In this document: piece after piece, positions 25,488 to 33,172 of the stretch
How positions within the stretch are numbered: the first letter of the stretch is position 1
Layout of the letters: every line of letters begins with the position of its first letter
Assembly: GCF_002174305.1 (NCBI RefSeq)
Contig: NZ_MIJB01000020.1
Coordinates: 1-64,000 of the forward strand
DNA: 64,000 nucleotides
Direction: 5' to 3'
DNA from: Aeromicrobium sp. PE09-221
Lineage (GTDB): Bacteria > Actinomycetota > Actinomycetes > Propionibacteriales > Nocardioidaceae
The notes under the pieces: generated by a model
What the model was told of the DNA's origin: nothing
Databases searched by the model: none
What the model saw: the letters and a program-made list of their open reading frames with translations, nothing else
Made by a program: the position numbers and the translations under genes

Positions 25488-25889
25488 TCAGCGGAGCGAT
25501 GCGCTGCCGATGATCCCCTGGGCCTCGATCTCCACGGTGAGACCCGGTTCGACGAGCGCACTCACCTCGACCAGTGTGGAGCACGGGAAGTCGCCGGAGA
25601 AGAACTCCGCCCGAGCGCGCCCGATCTCGGCCTTCTCGCCGATATCGGTCAGATACAGCCGCAGGGTCACGAGATCGTCCATCGTTCCGCCGGCGGCCTC
25701 CACGAGATGCCGGATCTTGATGAAGGTCTGCCGAGCCTGGTCGTAGGTCGACCCGTCGCCGAGCACCCCGCCGGCTCCGTCACCGGCATGTAGCCCGGAG
25801 AGGAACAGCTGGTCGCCGATCAGTCGGGCGTTGCTGAACATGTCCGGCCGAGGGGGCCGAGCCACCTCGGGTGAATCAATCGCGGTCAT
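25488..25889 (-). CDS. Rid-family protein lacking the canonical catalytic arginine
   Basis: RidA/YjgF/YER057c/UK114 fold, 133 aa, with LYLTDIGEKAEI and the terminal TVEIEAQGI. The FPARSCVEV segment of true RidA reads FPCSTLVEV (residues 101-109), so the carboxylate-binding arginine is Ser104. It is therefore unlikely to be a standard 2-iminobutanoate deaminase and fits a Rid4-7 type subgroup. Rid proteins occur in catabolic operons as deaminases, for example 2-aminomuconate deaminase, or as intermediate-handling proteins. Last gene of the thirteen-gene operon, overlapping the previous gene by ATGA. Confidence 0.8.
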   Translation of the reverse strand: MTAIDSPEVARPPRPDMFSNARLIGDQLFLSGLHAGDGAGGVLGDGSTYDQARQTFIKIRHLVEAAGGTMDDLVTLRLYLTDIGEKAEIGRARAEFFSGDFPCSTLVEVSALVEPGLTVEIEAQGIIGSASLR

Positions 25890-26281
25890 ACTCTCTCCTC
25901 TTCATCGGTCGCGCGTCGCTCGATCGACTCGCGGGTCAGCCGTTCGCGCACCGGCACGAAGTCGTAGGTGGCGTACACGTCGGTGGAGAAGGTCCCCCAC
26001 GCGCGGCGCTCCAGCTCCACATTGACGGCATTGAGGCGTCCCGAGGGCAGCCGCAGTGTCACGATCTGCCCGAGTCCTACCGCAACCACCCAGGAGATGA
26101 TCTCGACCCCCGCGGGCGGGAACCCGGTCCACCACTCGCGCTCGTCCAGCTGCCGCTGGAATTCGTCGAGATGACGGGACTGGTCATGGCGGAGGACGAC
26201 GGTGAGCATCAGCTCGCCGTCATCATTTCCCTCCGCGGTGAGCGGGTCCGGCAGGCCACGACTCGTCCTGTGCTCGCTCAT
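25886..26281 (-). CDS. Small protein of unknown function following the Rieske oxygenase
   Basis: 131 aa, overlapping the Rieske stop by ATGA and the Rid start likewise. The sequence is soluble, with ELMLTVVLRHDQSRHLDEFQ near the start, a central WWTGFPPAGVEIISWVVAVG and ERRAWGTFSTDVYATYDF near the end. I see no known domain; size and pattern recall dimeric ferredoxin-like barrel proteins (EthD/ABM class). Its fixed position next to the oxygenase suggests an accessory or product-handling role. That is inference. Confidence 0.7.
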   Translation of the reverse strand: MSEHRTSRGLPDPLTAEGNDDGELMLTVVLRHDQSRHLDEFQRQLDEREWWTGFPPAGVEIISWVVAVGLGQIVTLRLPSGRLNAVNVELERRAWGTFSTDVYATYDFVPVRERLTRESIERRATDEEERV

Positions 26282-27345
26282 GCCTCACCGGCGATGAGCT
26301 TGGCCTGCTCGCGTGCCGCCGCCTGGAACATGCGCCGGATCCGTGCCACGCCGAGATCGTGTTGGTAGAGGTGCTCGCCCTGGTCGGCATCGACCGCGAA
26401 GTTCTCCAGCATCATCCGGTCCTGTTCCAGCACCTCCCAGTGCTTGGCCTCCAACGTGGTCTTGTAGAGGAAGCGCCAGACCTCGGCCTCCCACCCGGTC
26501 ACCTCGCGGGTGCGCCAATGGAACACGGCGGTCACGTTCTCGGTGATCGGCGTGGGGATGCCGACGATGCCGAAAGGCCCGCCGGGGCCCGCATCGGGAC
26601 CGTAGGGGATCTCCAGATCGACATACGACAGCGCGTTCTGCTCGACATACTCGACCCAGTCGAAGTTCTGGCCCCGCTGGTCGGTCTTCTCGAAGAAGAA
26701 GCCGCGGTCGGTCTCGCGGATGCGGAACCGTGCGGTCGTGTCGCCGCGGTACATCGAGTGCGAGTCCGCGTGCAGGAAGGCACCGTGCATCGGGTCGAGC
26801 ACATTGTCGAGGTAGTAGCGCCAGGGTGCCTTCCACTCGACATAGTTGAGGAAGTGTGTGTGCTCGTCCGAGGCGAGGCGGTCGGGCAGCTTCAGCTCGG
26901 GTGCCTTGCTGTCCGGAGTCGCTGGGAACCACGCGAAGATCGCCCCGGCGCCCTCGGCGACCTCGAGGCTCAAAGTGGCCTGCTTGCCCTCCAGCGCGCA
27001 TCCGGGCATGCCGGGCACCTTGACGACGGTGCCGGTCGGATCGACCTCGACTCCGTGGTACTGGCAGCGCACCCGATCGCCTAGGTGCTGACCGATCGAC
27101 AGCGGAGCGTTGCGGTGTGGGCAGCGGTCGGCGAGCACCGAGATGCGTCCCCCCGCGTCCCGGAACACCAGCCAGTCCTTGCCCAGCCGGGTCACCTTCT
27201 GCATCTCTCCGGGCTTCACGAGCGCCGAGGGAAGGACAGGGTACCAACGATCGCGCAGACCGGTCGCCTGCAGCTCCTCGAAGGTCAGCGGTCCGGAGTT
27301 CTTGCCCGCGGAGTTGACGCGCGGCGCGGTGGTCATGGTGCTCAT
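26278..27345 (-). CDS. Rieske non-heme iron oxygenase, alpha subunit
   Basis: Terminal oxygenase of 355 aa in the phthalate-dioxygenase/VanA group. The Rieske cluster ligands are Cys75, His77, Cys94 and His97. The bridging Asp184 and iron ligands His187 and His192 lie in LDPMHGAFLH, with Asp309 (LEQDR) as the likely third ligand. It inserts one or two oxygen atoms into an aromatic ring using electrons from the PDR-type reductase encoded seven genes upstream. No beta subunit is present, which fits an alpha-3 enzyme. AGGAG precedes ATG 27345. The family member cannot be assigned a substrate from sequence alone. Confidence 0.9.
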   Translation of the reverse strand: MSTMTTAPRVNSAGKNSGPLTFEELQATGLRDRWYPVLPSALVKPGEMQKVTRLGKDWLVFRDAGGRISVLADRCPHRNAPLSIGQHLGDRVRCQYHGVEVDPTGTVVKVPGMPGCALEGKQATLSLEVAEGAGAIFAWFPATPDSKAPELKLPDRLASDEHTHFLNYVEWKAPWRYYLDNVLDPMHGAFLHADSHSMYRGDTTARFRIRETDRGFFFEKTDQRGQNFDWVEYVEQNALSYVDLEIPYGPDAGPGGPFGIVGIPTPITENVTAVFHWRTREVTGWEAEVWRFLYKTTLEAKHWEVLEQDRMMLENFAVDADQGEHLYQHDLGVARIRRMFQAAAREQAKLIAGEA

Positions 27346-27346
27346 G

Positions 27347-27568
27347 TCATTCTCCTAGTCGTCGCATCTCGGCACGGAAGGTTTCTTCGGTCCACTCGCT
27401 GCCGTCCGGCGCGGTGGAGCCACGTTCGTTGAGGGCCCCGACGAGCGCAGGAAGCGTCTCGTGGCCTTCGGAGAAGATCGCGTGGATGAGTCCGGCGAGC
27501 TTTCGCTCATAGGGCGTCGGCGGCTCGTCCCGCGTCTGCATCGGTTCGAGGTACAGCGGTGATTCCAT
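27347..27568 (-). CDS. Small recombinase-like helix domain protein
   Basis: 73 aa with the pattern LEPMQTRDEPPTPYERKLAG, then IHAIFSEGHETLPALVGALNERG and SEWTEETFRAEMRRLG. This resembles the helical domain found before site-specific recombinase DNA-binding regions, seen as a stand-alone protein in several aromatic-catabolic clusters. It may bind DNA or the oxygenase; neither is shown. GGAGGAATC precedes ATG 27568. One base separates its stop from the Rieske start codon. Confidence 0.72.
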   Translation of the reverse strand: MESPLYLEPMQTRDEPPTPYERKLAGLIHAIFSEGHETLPALVGALNERGSTAPDGSEWTEETFRAEMRRLGE

Positions 27569-27585
27569 GATTCCTCCGGGGGTGT

Positions 27586-28182
27586 TCAAGCGGGGGTACG
27601 AGTGCTTGGGGGATCGGCGACCGCGTCGCTGTCCAGCGACCGCAGACCCTCGACGATGGAGATGAACGAGTTCGACCAGGCGCTGAACGACCCGGGGCGC
27701 GAACCGTGGGCGGGGAGCTCCACGTGATCGATCACGACGAAGACGCCATTGGGGATCTGGCCGGCGAGCGTCTGGGACTCCTCGAGACCGCTGGTGCCGT
27801 CGGGGCATGCGGCGACCACCAGGGCGGGCGCGGTGACCGTGGGCAGCTCATCGGTCACGTCGCCCAGATCGCTCGCCGGGCTGCAGTCGGCGAGCACGAG
27901 GGACTTGACGAGATCCGGCCGCGCCACCGCGAGCCGCACGGCGACCGCACCGTCGGAACCGCTGGCCACGACGTGCACGGGTGCGCCGAACTCCTCGATG
28001 GTCCGGGCCGCCGTCGCGGCGCGCTGGTCGAGGTCCTGGCCGGCCTCGAAGCCCACCGACAGATGCGTGTGCTCGTCGAGCTCAGGGCGGGCCCAGCTCG
28101 TGTGGCTGTGCAGGGTCAGCACGGCCGTCTCGGCGGAATCGATCGCGCCGACGCCGGTGGGGCTGATGGGGGTCTCAGTCAC
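27586..28182 (-). CDS. Short alpha/beta-hydrolase-like protein
   Basis: 198 aa, shorter than typical alpha/beta hydrolases (250-300). The nucleophile elbow is probably SGSDG in HVVASGSDGAVAVRLA, followed by VKSLVLADCSP and a late ALVVAACPDG strand. A histidine in VIDHVELPAH could complete the triad. The cap domain appears to be missing. It starts at GTG 28182, overlapping the ThDP gene end by 8 bases. Possible roles are hydrolysis of a ring-cleavage product or a lactone; neither is proven. Confidence 0.7.
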   Translation of the reverse strand: MTETPISPTGVGAIDSAETAVLTLHSHTSWARPELDEHTHLSVGFEAGQDLDQRAATAARTIEEFGAPVHVVASGSDGAVAVRLAVARPDLVKSLVLADCSPASDLGDVTDELPTVTAPALVVAACPDGTSGLEESQTLAGQIPNGVFVVIDHVELPAHGSRPGSFSAWSNSFISIVEGLRSLDSDAVADPPSTRTPA

Positions 28183-29863
28183 GGGTCTCCTCCTTGCTGC
28201 GGGGGTCTGCGGTGGGGCGCTCGGGGACGTGCACGGGCGGCACGAAGGGGGCCGGTGCCGGAGACAGCGCGGTCACATCGACCTCGATCACCATCGGTGC
28301 CCGTAGGTCGACGGCCTTGAGCAGCGCACTGCGGAACTCGTCCGCGCTGCGGGCCAGCGCATACGGCAGCGCGAGGGCGGAGGCGAGGTCGCCGAAGTCC
28401 GGCGTGAACAGATCGACCCCGTGGCGTTGCCCCGAGTGCGCCTCCTGCAGATTGCGCAGCACCCCGTAACCGCCGTCGTTGAAGATGACGAGTACACACC
28501 AGGGCGTCTCGCCGGCGAGGGTCGCCATTTCGCCGAGGTGGACCACGAGTCCGCCATCACCGGCCATGACCAGGGTCGGCACGTCCGGGCGGCCGATGGC
28601 CGCGCCGATGCCCATCGCCAGTCCCTGCCCGATCCCCCCGCCGAGCGGGAAGATATTCGAGCGCGGGTCGATGATCGGCAGCAGTCGGTTGCCCCACGAG
28701 CTGGACGGGATGGTCACGTCGCGGGCGATGATCGAGCCGGTCGGGAGGACCTCGTCGATCGCGGCGCAGATATCGCCGTAGGCACCGATGTTCTCGGTCA
28801 TCACCGCGCGCACCTCGTCGCGGGTAGCGGTGATGCGATCGGTCCATCCAGCCTCGGCCCCGGGGTCGTCGCCGAGCGCCGTGAGGAGTCGGGGGACGAT
28901 CTCGGCCGCATCGCCGACGAGGCCGACGTCGGCCGGGTAGACCCGGCCTATCGCGGCCGAGTCGACGTCGATCGCGATCTGGGTCCCGGGGAGCGGCAGC
29001 TGATAGGAGCGCGTCTCATTGGAACGGAAGTGCGTGCCGATGCTCAGCAGCAGATCGGCATCGCCGATGAGTTCGTCGAGTCCCGGGTTCGAGGCGAAGT
29101 TGCCGAGCACGAGGGGGTGATCCTCCGGTACGCTGCCGCGACCCGCGTTGCTGGTCAGCAACCCCGCCCCGAGCCGCTCGACGAGTTCGCGCAGCGGGGC
29201 ACCGATCGTGCGGGCGCCGCCTCCAGCCCACAGCAGCGGGCGCCGCGCGGACCGCAACATGCCGGCGGCGGCCTCGATCTCGGCGTCCTCGGGGCTGCGC
29301 GGCTCACCGATGACGGGTGAGGCCGCGACCTGGCGATCGGGCTCCCCCAGGTACTGCAAATCGATCGGCCACTCGACGCTGGCCGGTGCGTGGGGCAGCG
29401 TGTGCAGATCCGCGATGGCGTCCTCGAGCACCCGCTCGGCATCGTCGACCTGCTCGACCGTGCGGGCGAAGCGCGAGATCGACTCCAGCATCTGCAGCTG
29501 GCGAGGCACCTCGTGGATCACACCGCGGCCGGAACCGAGATGCTCGCTGTCGATCTGGCCGGTGATGTGGAGCACGCGGCTGCCGGCGGAGAGCGCCTCG
29601 AGCATCGAGCCGGCTGCGTTTCCGGCTCCGGTGCCGGTGCTGGTGATCGCGACCCCGAAGCGTCCGGTGGCCCGGGCATAGCCGTCGGCCGCATTGACCG
29701 CGGCGGCTTCGTGCCGGACCGGCACGAAGCGCAGTTCGCGGTCGACGGCCTCGACCAGCGGGAGATTGTGGATGCTGACGACGCCGAAGGCGACCTCGAC
29801 ACCGTGCCGTCGCATCACCTCGACGAGGATGTCGCCGCCGGTGGGCTGCTGAGGATCGGACAT
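28175..29863 (-). CDS. Thiamine-diphosphate-dependent decarboxylase/lyase
   Basis: 562 aa with the three domains of the acetolactate synthase/benzoylformate decarboxylase family. Catalytic Glu52 lies in VRHEAAAVNAADGYAR. The ThDP/Mg motif begins AGDGGLVVHLGEMATLAGE and ends in FNDGGYGVLRN (about residues 450-480). It would act on a 2-oxo acid or transfer an acyl carbanion. Within this operon, decarboxylation of an oxo-acid side chain or ring-cleavage product is plausible, with the aldehyde passed to the dehydrogenase at 35874. AGGAGA precedes ATG 29863. Confidence 0.85.
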   Translation of the reverse strand: MSDPQQPTGGDILVEVMRRHGVEVAFGVVSIHNLPLVEAVDRELRFVPVRHEAAAVNAADGYARATGRFGVAITSTGTGAGNAAGSMLEALSAGSRVLHITGQIDSEHLGSGRGVIHEVPRQLQMLESISRFARTVEQVDDAERVLEDAIADLHTLPHAPASVEWPIDLQYLGEPDRQVAASPVIGEPRSPEDAEIEAAAGMLRSARRPLLWAGGGARTIGAPLRELVERLGAGLLTSNAGRGSVPEDHPLVLGNFASNPGLDELIGDADLLLSIGTHFRSNETRSYQLPLPGTQIAIDVDSAAIGRVYPADVGLVGDAAEIVPRLLTALGDDPGAEAGWTDRITATRDEVRAVMTENIGAYGDICAAIDEVLPTGSIIARDVTIPSSSWGNRLLPIIDPRSNIFPLGGGIGQGLAMGIGAAIGRPDVPTLVMAGDGGLVVHLGEMATLAGETPWCVLVIFNDGGYGVLRNLQEAHSGQRHGVDLFTPDFGDLASALALPYALARSADEFRSALLKAVDLRAPMVIEVDVTALSPAPAPFVPPVHVPERPTADPRSKEETRD

Positions 29864-29878
29864 GGGTTCTCCTGGGGG

Positions 29879-30673
29879 TCAGACGTAGCGGGCGACGCCG
29901 CCGCCCACGTCGATACAGGCGCCGGTGGTGTATCCGGACAGGGGGGACAGCAGCGAGACGATCGGGAAGGCGACTTCCTCAGCGCTGCCGAGCCGTCCGA
30001 GGACGATGCCCCGGTCGGCCGCGAGCCGGCCCGTCCACTCGGCGTAGTCGAGGCCGCTGCCGGAGGACTGGTAGCGCCGGGTCCACTGGCCCGTGTCGAT
30101 GAGGCCGAGCAGCACGGAGTTGACGCGGATGCCGTCGGCGCCGAGGGAGTAGCTGAGCGTCTGCGTGAGGTTCAACAGCCCCGCGCGAGCCGCGGAGGTG
30201 ATCGCGAGCTTCGGCTCAGGTTGGCGGGCGAGGATCGCGTTGACCGCCACGACGGAGGCGACCTCGGACTCCGCGAGGTGCTTCGCCGCCGCGCGGACGA
30301 CATGGAGAACGCCGAACAGCTTCAGCTCGAACTCCTCGCGGATCTGCTCATCGGTGGTCTCATCGATCGTCGCCATCAGCGATCGGCCGGCATTGCAGAC
30401 GACACCGTCGATGCCGCCGAAGACCTCGACGGCGGAGTCGACGAAGGAGCCCATCGAGGCGGCATCGGTGACATCCGCCGACACGGCGTGGACGCGGCCG
30501 GGATCGGCGACCGCGTCGCGGGCCCCGCGCAGGGTCGCATCGAGACGCGCGCCATCGCGTGCGCAGGCGGCGACATTGGCGCCTTCTGCGAGCAGCATCC
30601 GAGCGGTGGCCAGTCCCACACCGGAGCTGGCGCCGGTCACCAGGATGGTGCGGTCGCGCAATTGCAGATCCAT
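29879..30673 (-). CDS. SDR-fold protein with substituted catalytic Tyr and Lys
   Basis: Short-chain dehydrogenase/reductase fold, 264 aa. The cofactor motif is TGASSGVG and CNAG is intact, but the active-site segment reads NAILARQPEPKLAITSAARAG. The usual Ser is Asn145, Tyr is Thr159 and Lys is Arg163. Either catalysis uses other residues or the protein is non-enzymatic. ATG 30673 has only AAAGG upstream. It follows a canonical SDR in the same operon by 28 bases. A diol dehydrogenase role cannot be assumed. Confidence 0.8.
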   Translation of the reverse strand: MDLQLRDRTILVTGASSGVGLATARMLLAEGANVAACARDGARLDATLRGARDAVADPGRVHAVSADVTDAASMGSFVDSAVEVFGGIDGVVCNAGRSLMATIDETTDEQIREEFELKLFGVLHVVRAAAKHLAESEVASVVAVNAILARQPEPKLAITSAARAGLLNLTQTLSYSLGADGIRVNSVLLGLIDTGQWTRRYQSSGSGLDYAEWTGRLAADRGIVLGRLGSAEEVAFPIVSLLSPLSGYTTGACIDVGGGVARYV

Positions 30674-30701
30674 CGCATTGCCTTTCGGTCGAAGATCGAG
30701 G

Positions 30702-31445
30702 TCAGTGCATGACGAAGCCGCCGTCGACGACGAGCGTCTGGCCGGTGATATAGCGGGCATCGTCGGACAGGAGGAAGGCCACGGCCCCAGTGGTGTCCTC
30801 CGGGGTCTGGTCACGATCGAGGGCGCGGCCCGTGCGGTACAGGTCGTAGCGTTCATCGGGCACCGTCTCGGTCGCCTCGACGCGGGTCAGCCCGGGGGCT
30901 ACCGCATTGACGCGCACCTCGTCAGGCCCGGCATCGCGCGCCATCGCCCGGGTCATGGAGATGATCGCTCCCTTGGAGGCGATGTAGTGCGCGAGGCGCG
31001 GGGAGCCGTAGAGCGCGGCATCCGAGGCGAGGTTGACGATCGCTCCACGGTGCTGGGCGATCTGGGCGTAGAGGGCGCGGGATACCAGCCAGGTGCCGCG
31101 GACGTTCACATCGAGCACGCGACTGAAGGCGTCCTCGGGGATCTGGTGGAAGGGCAGGCCGCCGACGCCGTCGGCGAGGGCGGCGTTGTTGACCAGGCCG
31201 TGCGCACCGCCGAGGGCCGCCACGGCCTCACCGAGCGCGGCGACCGAGTCCGCATCGGCAACATCGGTGTCGACCCGGTGCGCCTCGATGCCGAGGCCGG
31301 TCAGCTGCGCGAGTCCCTGCTCGGCGACCTCGCTGCGCAGCTCGGCCACCACGATGCGGGCACCGTCGCGTCCGAGGCGCTCGGCGATCGCCAGGCCGAG
31401 ACCACGCCCGGCGCCGGTGACCACGTACAGCGGAGCCTCGCTCAT
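30702..31445 (-). CDS. Short-chain dehydrogenase/reductase
   Basis: Canonical SDR of 247 aa: TGAGRGLG cofactor loop (residues 10-17), NNAA, catalytic Ser and YxxxK in LASDAALYGSPRLAHYIASK, and the C-terminal ITGQTLVVDGG. It would oxidise an alcohol or a cis-dihydrodiol with NAD(P). The second position after the Rieske system's hydrolase makes a dihydrodiol or hydroxyacid substrate reasonable. ATGA overlap with the hydrolase upstream. Confidence 0.87.
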   Translation of the reverse strand: MSEAPLYVVTGAGRGLGLAIAERLGRDGARIVVAELRSEVAEQGLAQLTGLGIEAHRVDTDVADADSVAALGEAVAALGGAHGLVNNAALADGVGGLPFHQIPEDAFSRVLDVNVRGTWLVSRALYAQIAQHRGAIVNLASDAALYGSPRLAHYIASKGAIISMTRAMARDAGPDEVRVNAVAPGLTRVEATETVPDERYDLYRTGRALDRDQTPEDTTGAVAFLLSDDARYITGQTLVVDGGFVMH

Positions 31446-32278
31446 CGGCCCGTCCTCTCGACGACGGGTAGGCCCGACAGGAAGGTCAGCAGCTCGGCGG
31501 TGACCTCGACGGGGCGTTCCTGCGAGGCGGCATGGCCAGCCCCGGTGATCTCGGCGTACCGCGCTCCGGGGATCTCGCGGGCGAGCAGCCGTGACTCGTC
31601 GACCCCCGTGACCCGGTCCTCGTCGCCGACCACCACGAGCGTGGGCACGCGGAGGGTCGGCAGCAGCTGCCCGGTGTCGCTCTGGGCCATCATCTCGGCC
31701 GCACCCCGGTAGCCGGGCAGGCGCACGCGTCCCATGTGGTCGGCGACCTCGGCCGCGATCGCCGGCTCTACGCCGTCGGCGAGCAACCGGGGGGCGCGAC
31801 GTGCGGCGAAAGCGGGTCCCCCGAACTCAATCAGCTCGTCCACCCGTGCTCGCATCCCGGCGGCCTTCTCCTCGGCGGTTCCCGATCCCCGGGTGCTGTC
31901 GATGAGGGTGAGCGAGGCGACCCGCCCGGAGACGCGCGCCGCGACGTGGGTCGCGATCACCCCGCCCCAGGACACGCCGACGAGGTGCGCGGTCTCGGCG
32001 CCCAGTCGATCGAGGAGCCGTACGACGGCCTCCACGTAGGCGCCGGGCGAGTCCGTCCCGAGGACGTCGTCCGGGGGGTCGGGGGACGCTCCGTATCCGG
32101 GTGCATCCCAGGCCACGGCCGTCCAGCCGGCCTCGGCGAGCAGCTCGCCCATCGCGGAGAACGCGTCGGCGCGACCGCCGATGCCGTGCAAGAGAAGGAT
32201 CGGGGTCGTCTGTGGCGAGGAAGCCGGGGAGGGGGTCCAGGTGCGCACCGCGACATCGGTGGGCTGAGGGGTGGTCAT
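31442..32278 (-). CDS. Alpha/beta hydrolase (MhpC/BphD-like)
   Basis: 278 aa with a full catalytic set: LLHGIGG oxyanion region, nucleophile in HLVGVSWGGVIA, acid in VVVGDEDRVTG and histidine in ITGAGHAASQE. Enzymes of this type hydrolyse C-C bonds of meta-cleavage products or enol-lactones, so it fits downstream of the VOC dioxygenase. ATG 32278 overlaps the AspDH stop by 4 bases. Confidence 0.84.
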   Translation of the reverse strand: MTTPQPTDVAVRTWTPSPASSPQTTPILLLHGIGGRADAFSAMGELLAEAGWTAVAWDAPGYGASPDPPDDVLGTDSPGAYVEAVVRLLDRLGAETAHLVGVSWGGVIATHVAARVSGRVASLTLIDSTRGSGTAEEKAAGMRARVDELIEFGGPAFAARRAPRLLADGVEPAIAAEVADHMGRVRLPGYRGAAEMMAQSDTGQLLPTLRVPTLVVVGDEDRVTGVDESRLLAREIPGARYAEITGAGHAASQERPVEVTAELLTFLSGLPVVERTGR

Positions 32279-33054
32279 AGCACCGTCTCCTTGCGTCCGG
32301 CCAGGTCGCGGATCGCCCGCAGCACGCTGAGCGGGACGAGCCCGGAGGTCGCCGGATTCTCGGGCGAGGGATGGTTCGCGATCCTGAATCGGTAGGTGCC
32401 GGTGGTCGATTCGACGGTGATGTCGTGGGTCGTCATGGTGCATACGGGGTCGGCGAAGACCGCCGCCTCGACAAGGGATGGGGATCCGGCGGCGGCTGCC
32501 ACGGCCATCGCGACATTCGCCGAGGCCGGGAAAGCGCCGGCGATGTGCTGTGGGCTTCCCCGCAACACCTCGACGCGACCGGTGGCGTCGAGCAGCTCGG
32601 CACGCTGGGTCTCGGACATCCAGCCCTGAAGCAGGGTGGGGGGACGCTTGGTGGTCTCGATCGAGGCGCGCTGCAGGGTCCCGGCGTCCGCGACGGCGCG
32701 GAGCACATCGAGACCACCGATCGCACCGGTCGACAGGTAGAGACGGCCGGGTCCGGCACCGAGCCGATCGTGGAGATCGTCATCACCGAGGGCGCCGATG
32801 GAGAGTACGAGCAGATCCACTCCGGCGGCGATGACCGAAGGACCCAGGGAGGCCACAGCCGGCTGTCCAGCCGCCTCCACGACGAGATCGGCCTCGTCGA
32901 GCCAGGTGTCCCCCTCGATCGCCTCGCCATCGGGTCGAGTCGCCCCGGCGCGGTCAACCACAGCGGTCAGCCGGGCGCCCCGAATCCGTCCGGACGCGAG
33001 GGCCTCCCGGACCGGTGCGCCGATGGCCCCTTTGCCCAGCACGGCGACCCGCAA
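32275..33054 (-). CDS. Aspartate-dehydrogenase-like NAD(P) oxidoreductase
   Basis: 259 aa if begun at TTG 33054, which has AAGGAGG immediately upstream. An ATG at 33159 would add 35 residues unlike the family and run through a strong hairpin, so TTG is preferred. Features are VAVLGKGAIGAPV (cofactor site), YLSTGAIGGLDVLRA, FPASANVAMAVAAA and NHPSPENPATSGLVPLSVL, all matching L-aspartate dehydrogenases (NadX type). True enzymes reductively aminate oxaloacetate. Here the substrate may be another oxo or amino acid arising in the pathway, and together with Rid it hints at a nitrogen-containing compound. Confidence 0.78.
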   Translation of the reverse strand: MRVAVLGKGAIGAPVREALASGRIRGARLTAVVDRAGATRPDGEAIEGDTWLDEADLVVEAAGQPAVASLGPSVIAAGVDLLVLSIGALGDDDLHDRLGAGPGRLYLSTGAIGGLDVLRAVADAGTLQRASIETTKRPPTLLQGWMSETQRAELLDATGRVEVLRGSPQHIAGAFPASANVAMAVAAAAGSPSLVEAAVFADPVCTMTTHDITVESTTGTYRFRIANHPSPENPATSGLVPLSVLRAIRDLAGRKETVL

Positions 33055-33070
33055 GGCCCCTCCTTGGGCC

Positions 33071-33132
33071 GAGATGTGCTCCGAGCTCGTCAACCGATCC
33101 GACCGTTGGTTGACGTTTCGGGAGCAGATCTC
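33071..33132. repeat. Intra-operon stem-loop before the AspDH-like gene
   Basis: GAGATGTGCTCC (33071-33082) pairs with GGAGCAGATCTC (33121-33132) in 11 of 12 positions. After equal 6-base internal gaps, GTCAACC (33089-33095) pairs with GGTTGAC (33108-33114). The nested design spans 62 bases in the gap between the VOC and AspDH genes, supporting the non-coding reading of this stretch. Confidence 0.7.
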
Positions 33133-33172
33133 GGTCCAGGCCGTGGTGCGCTCACTCATGGGGACTCCGGGT

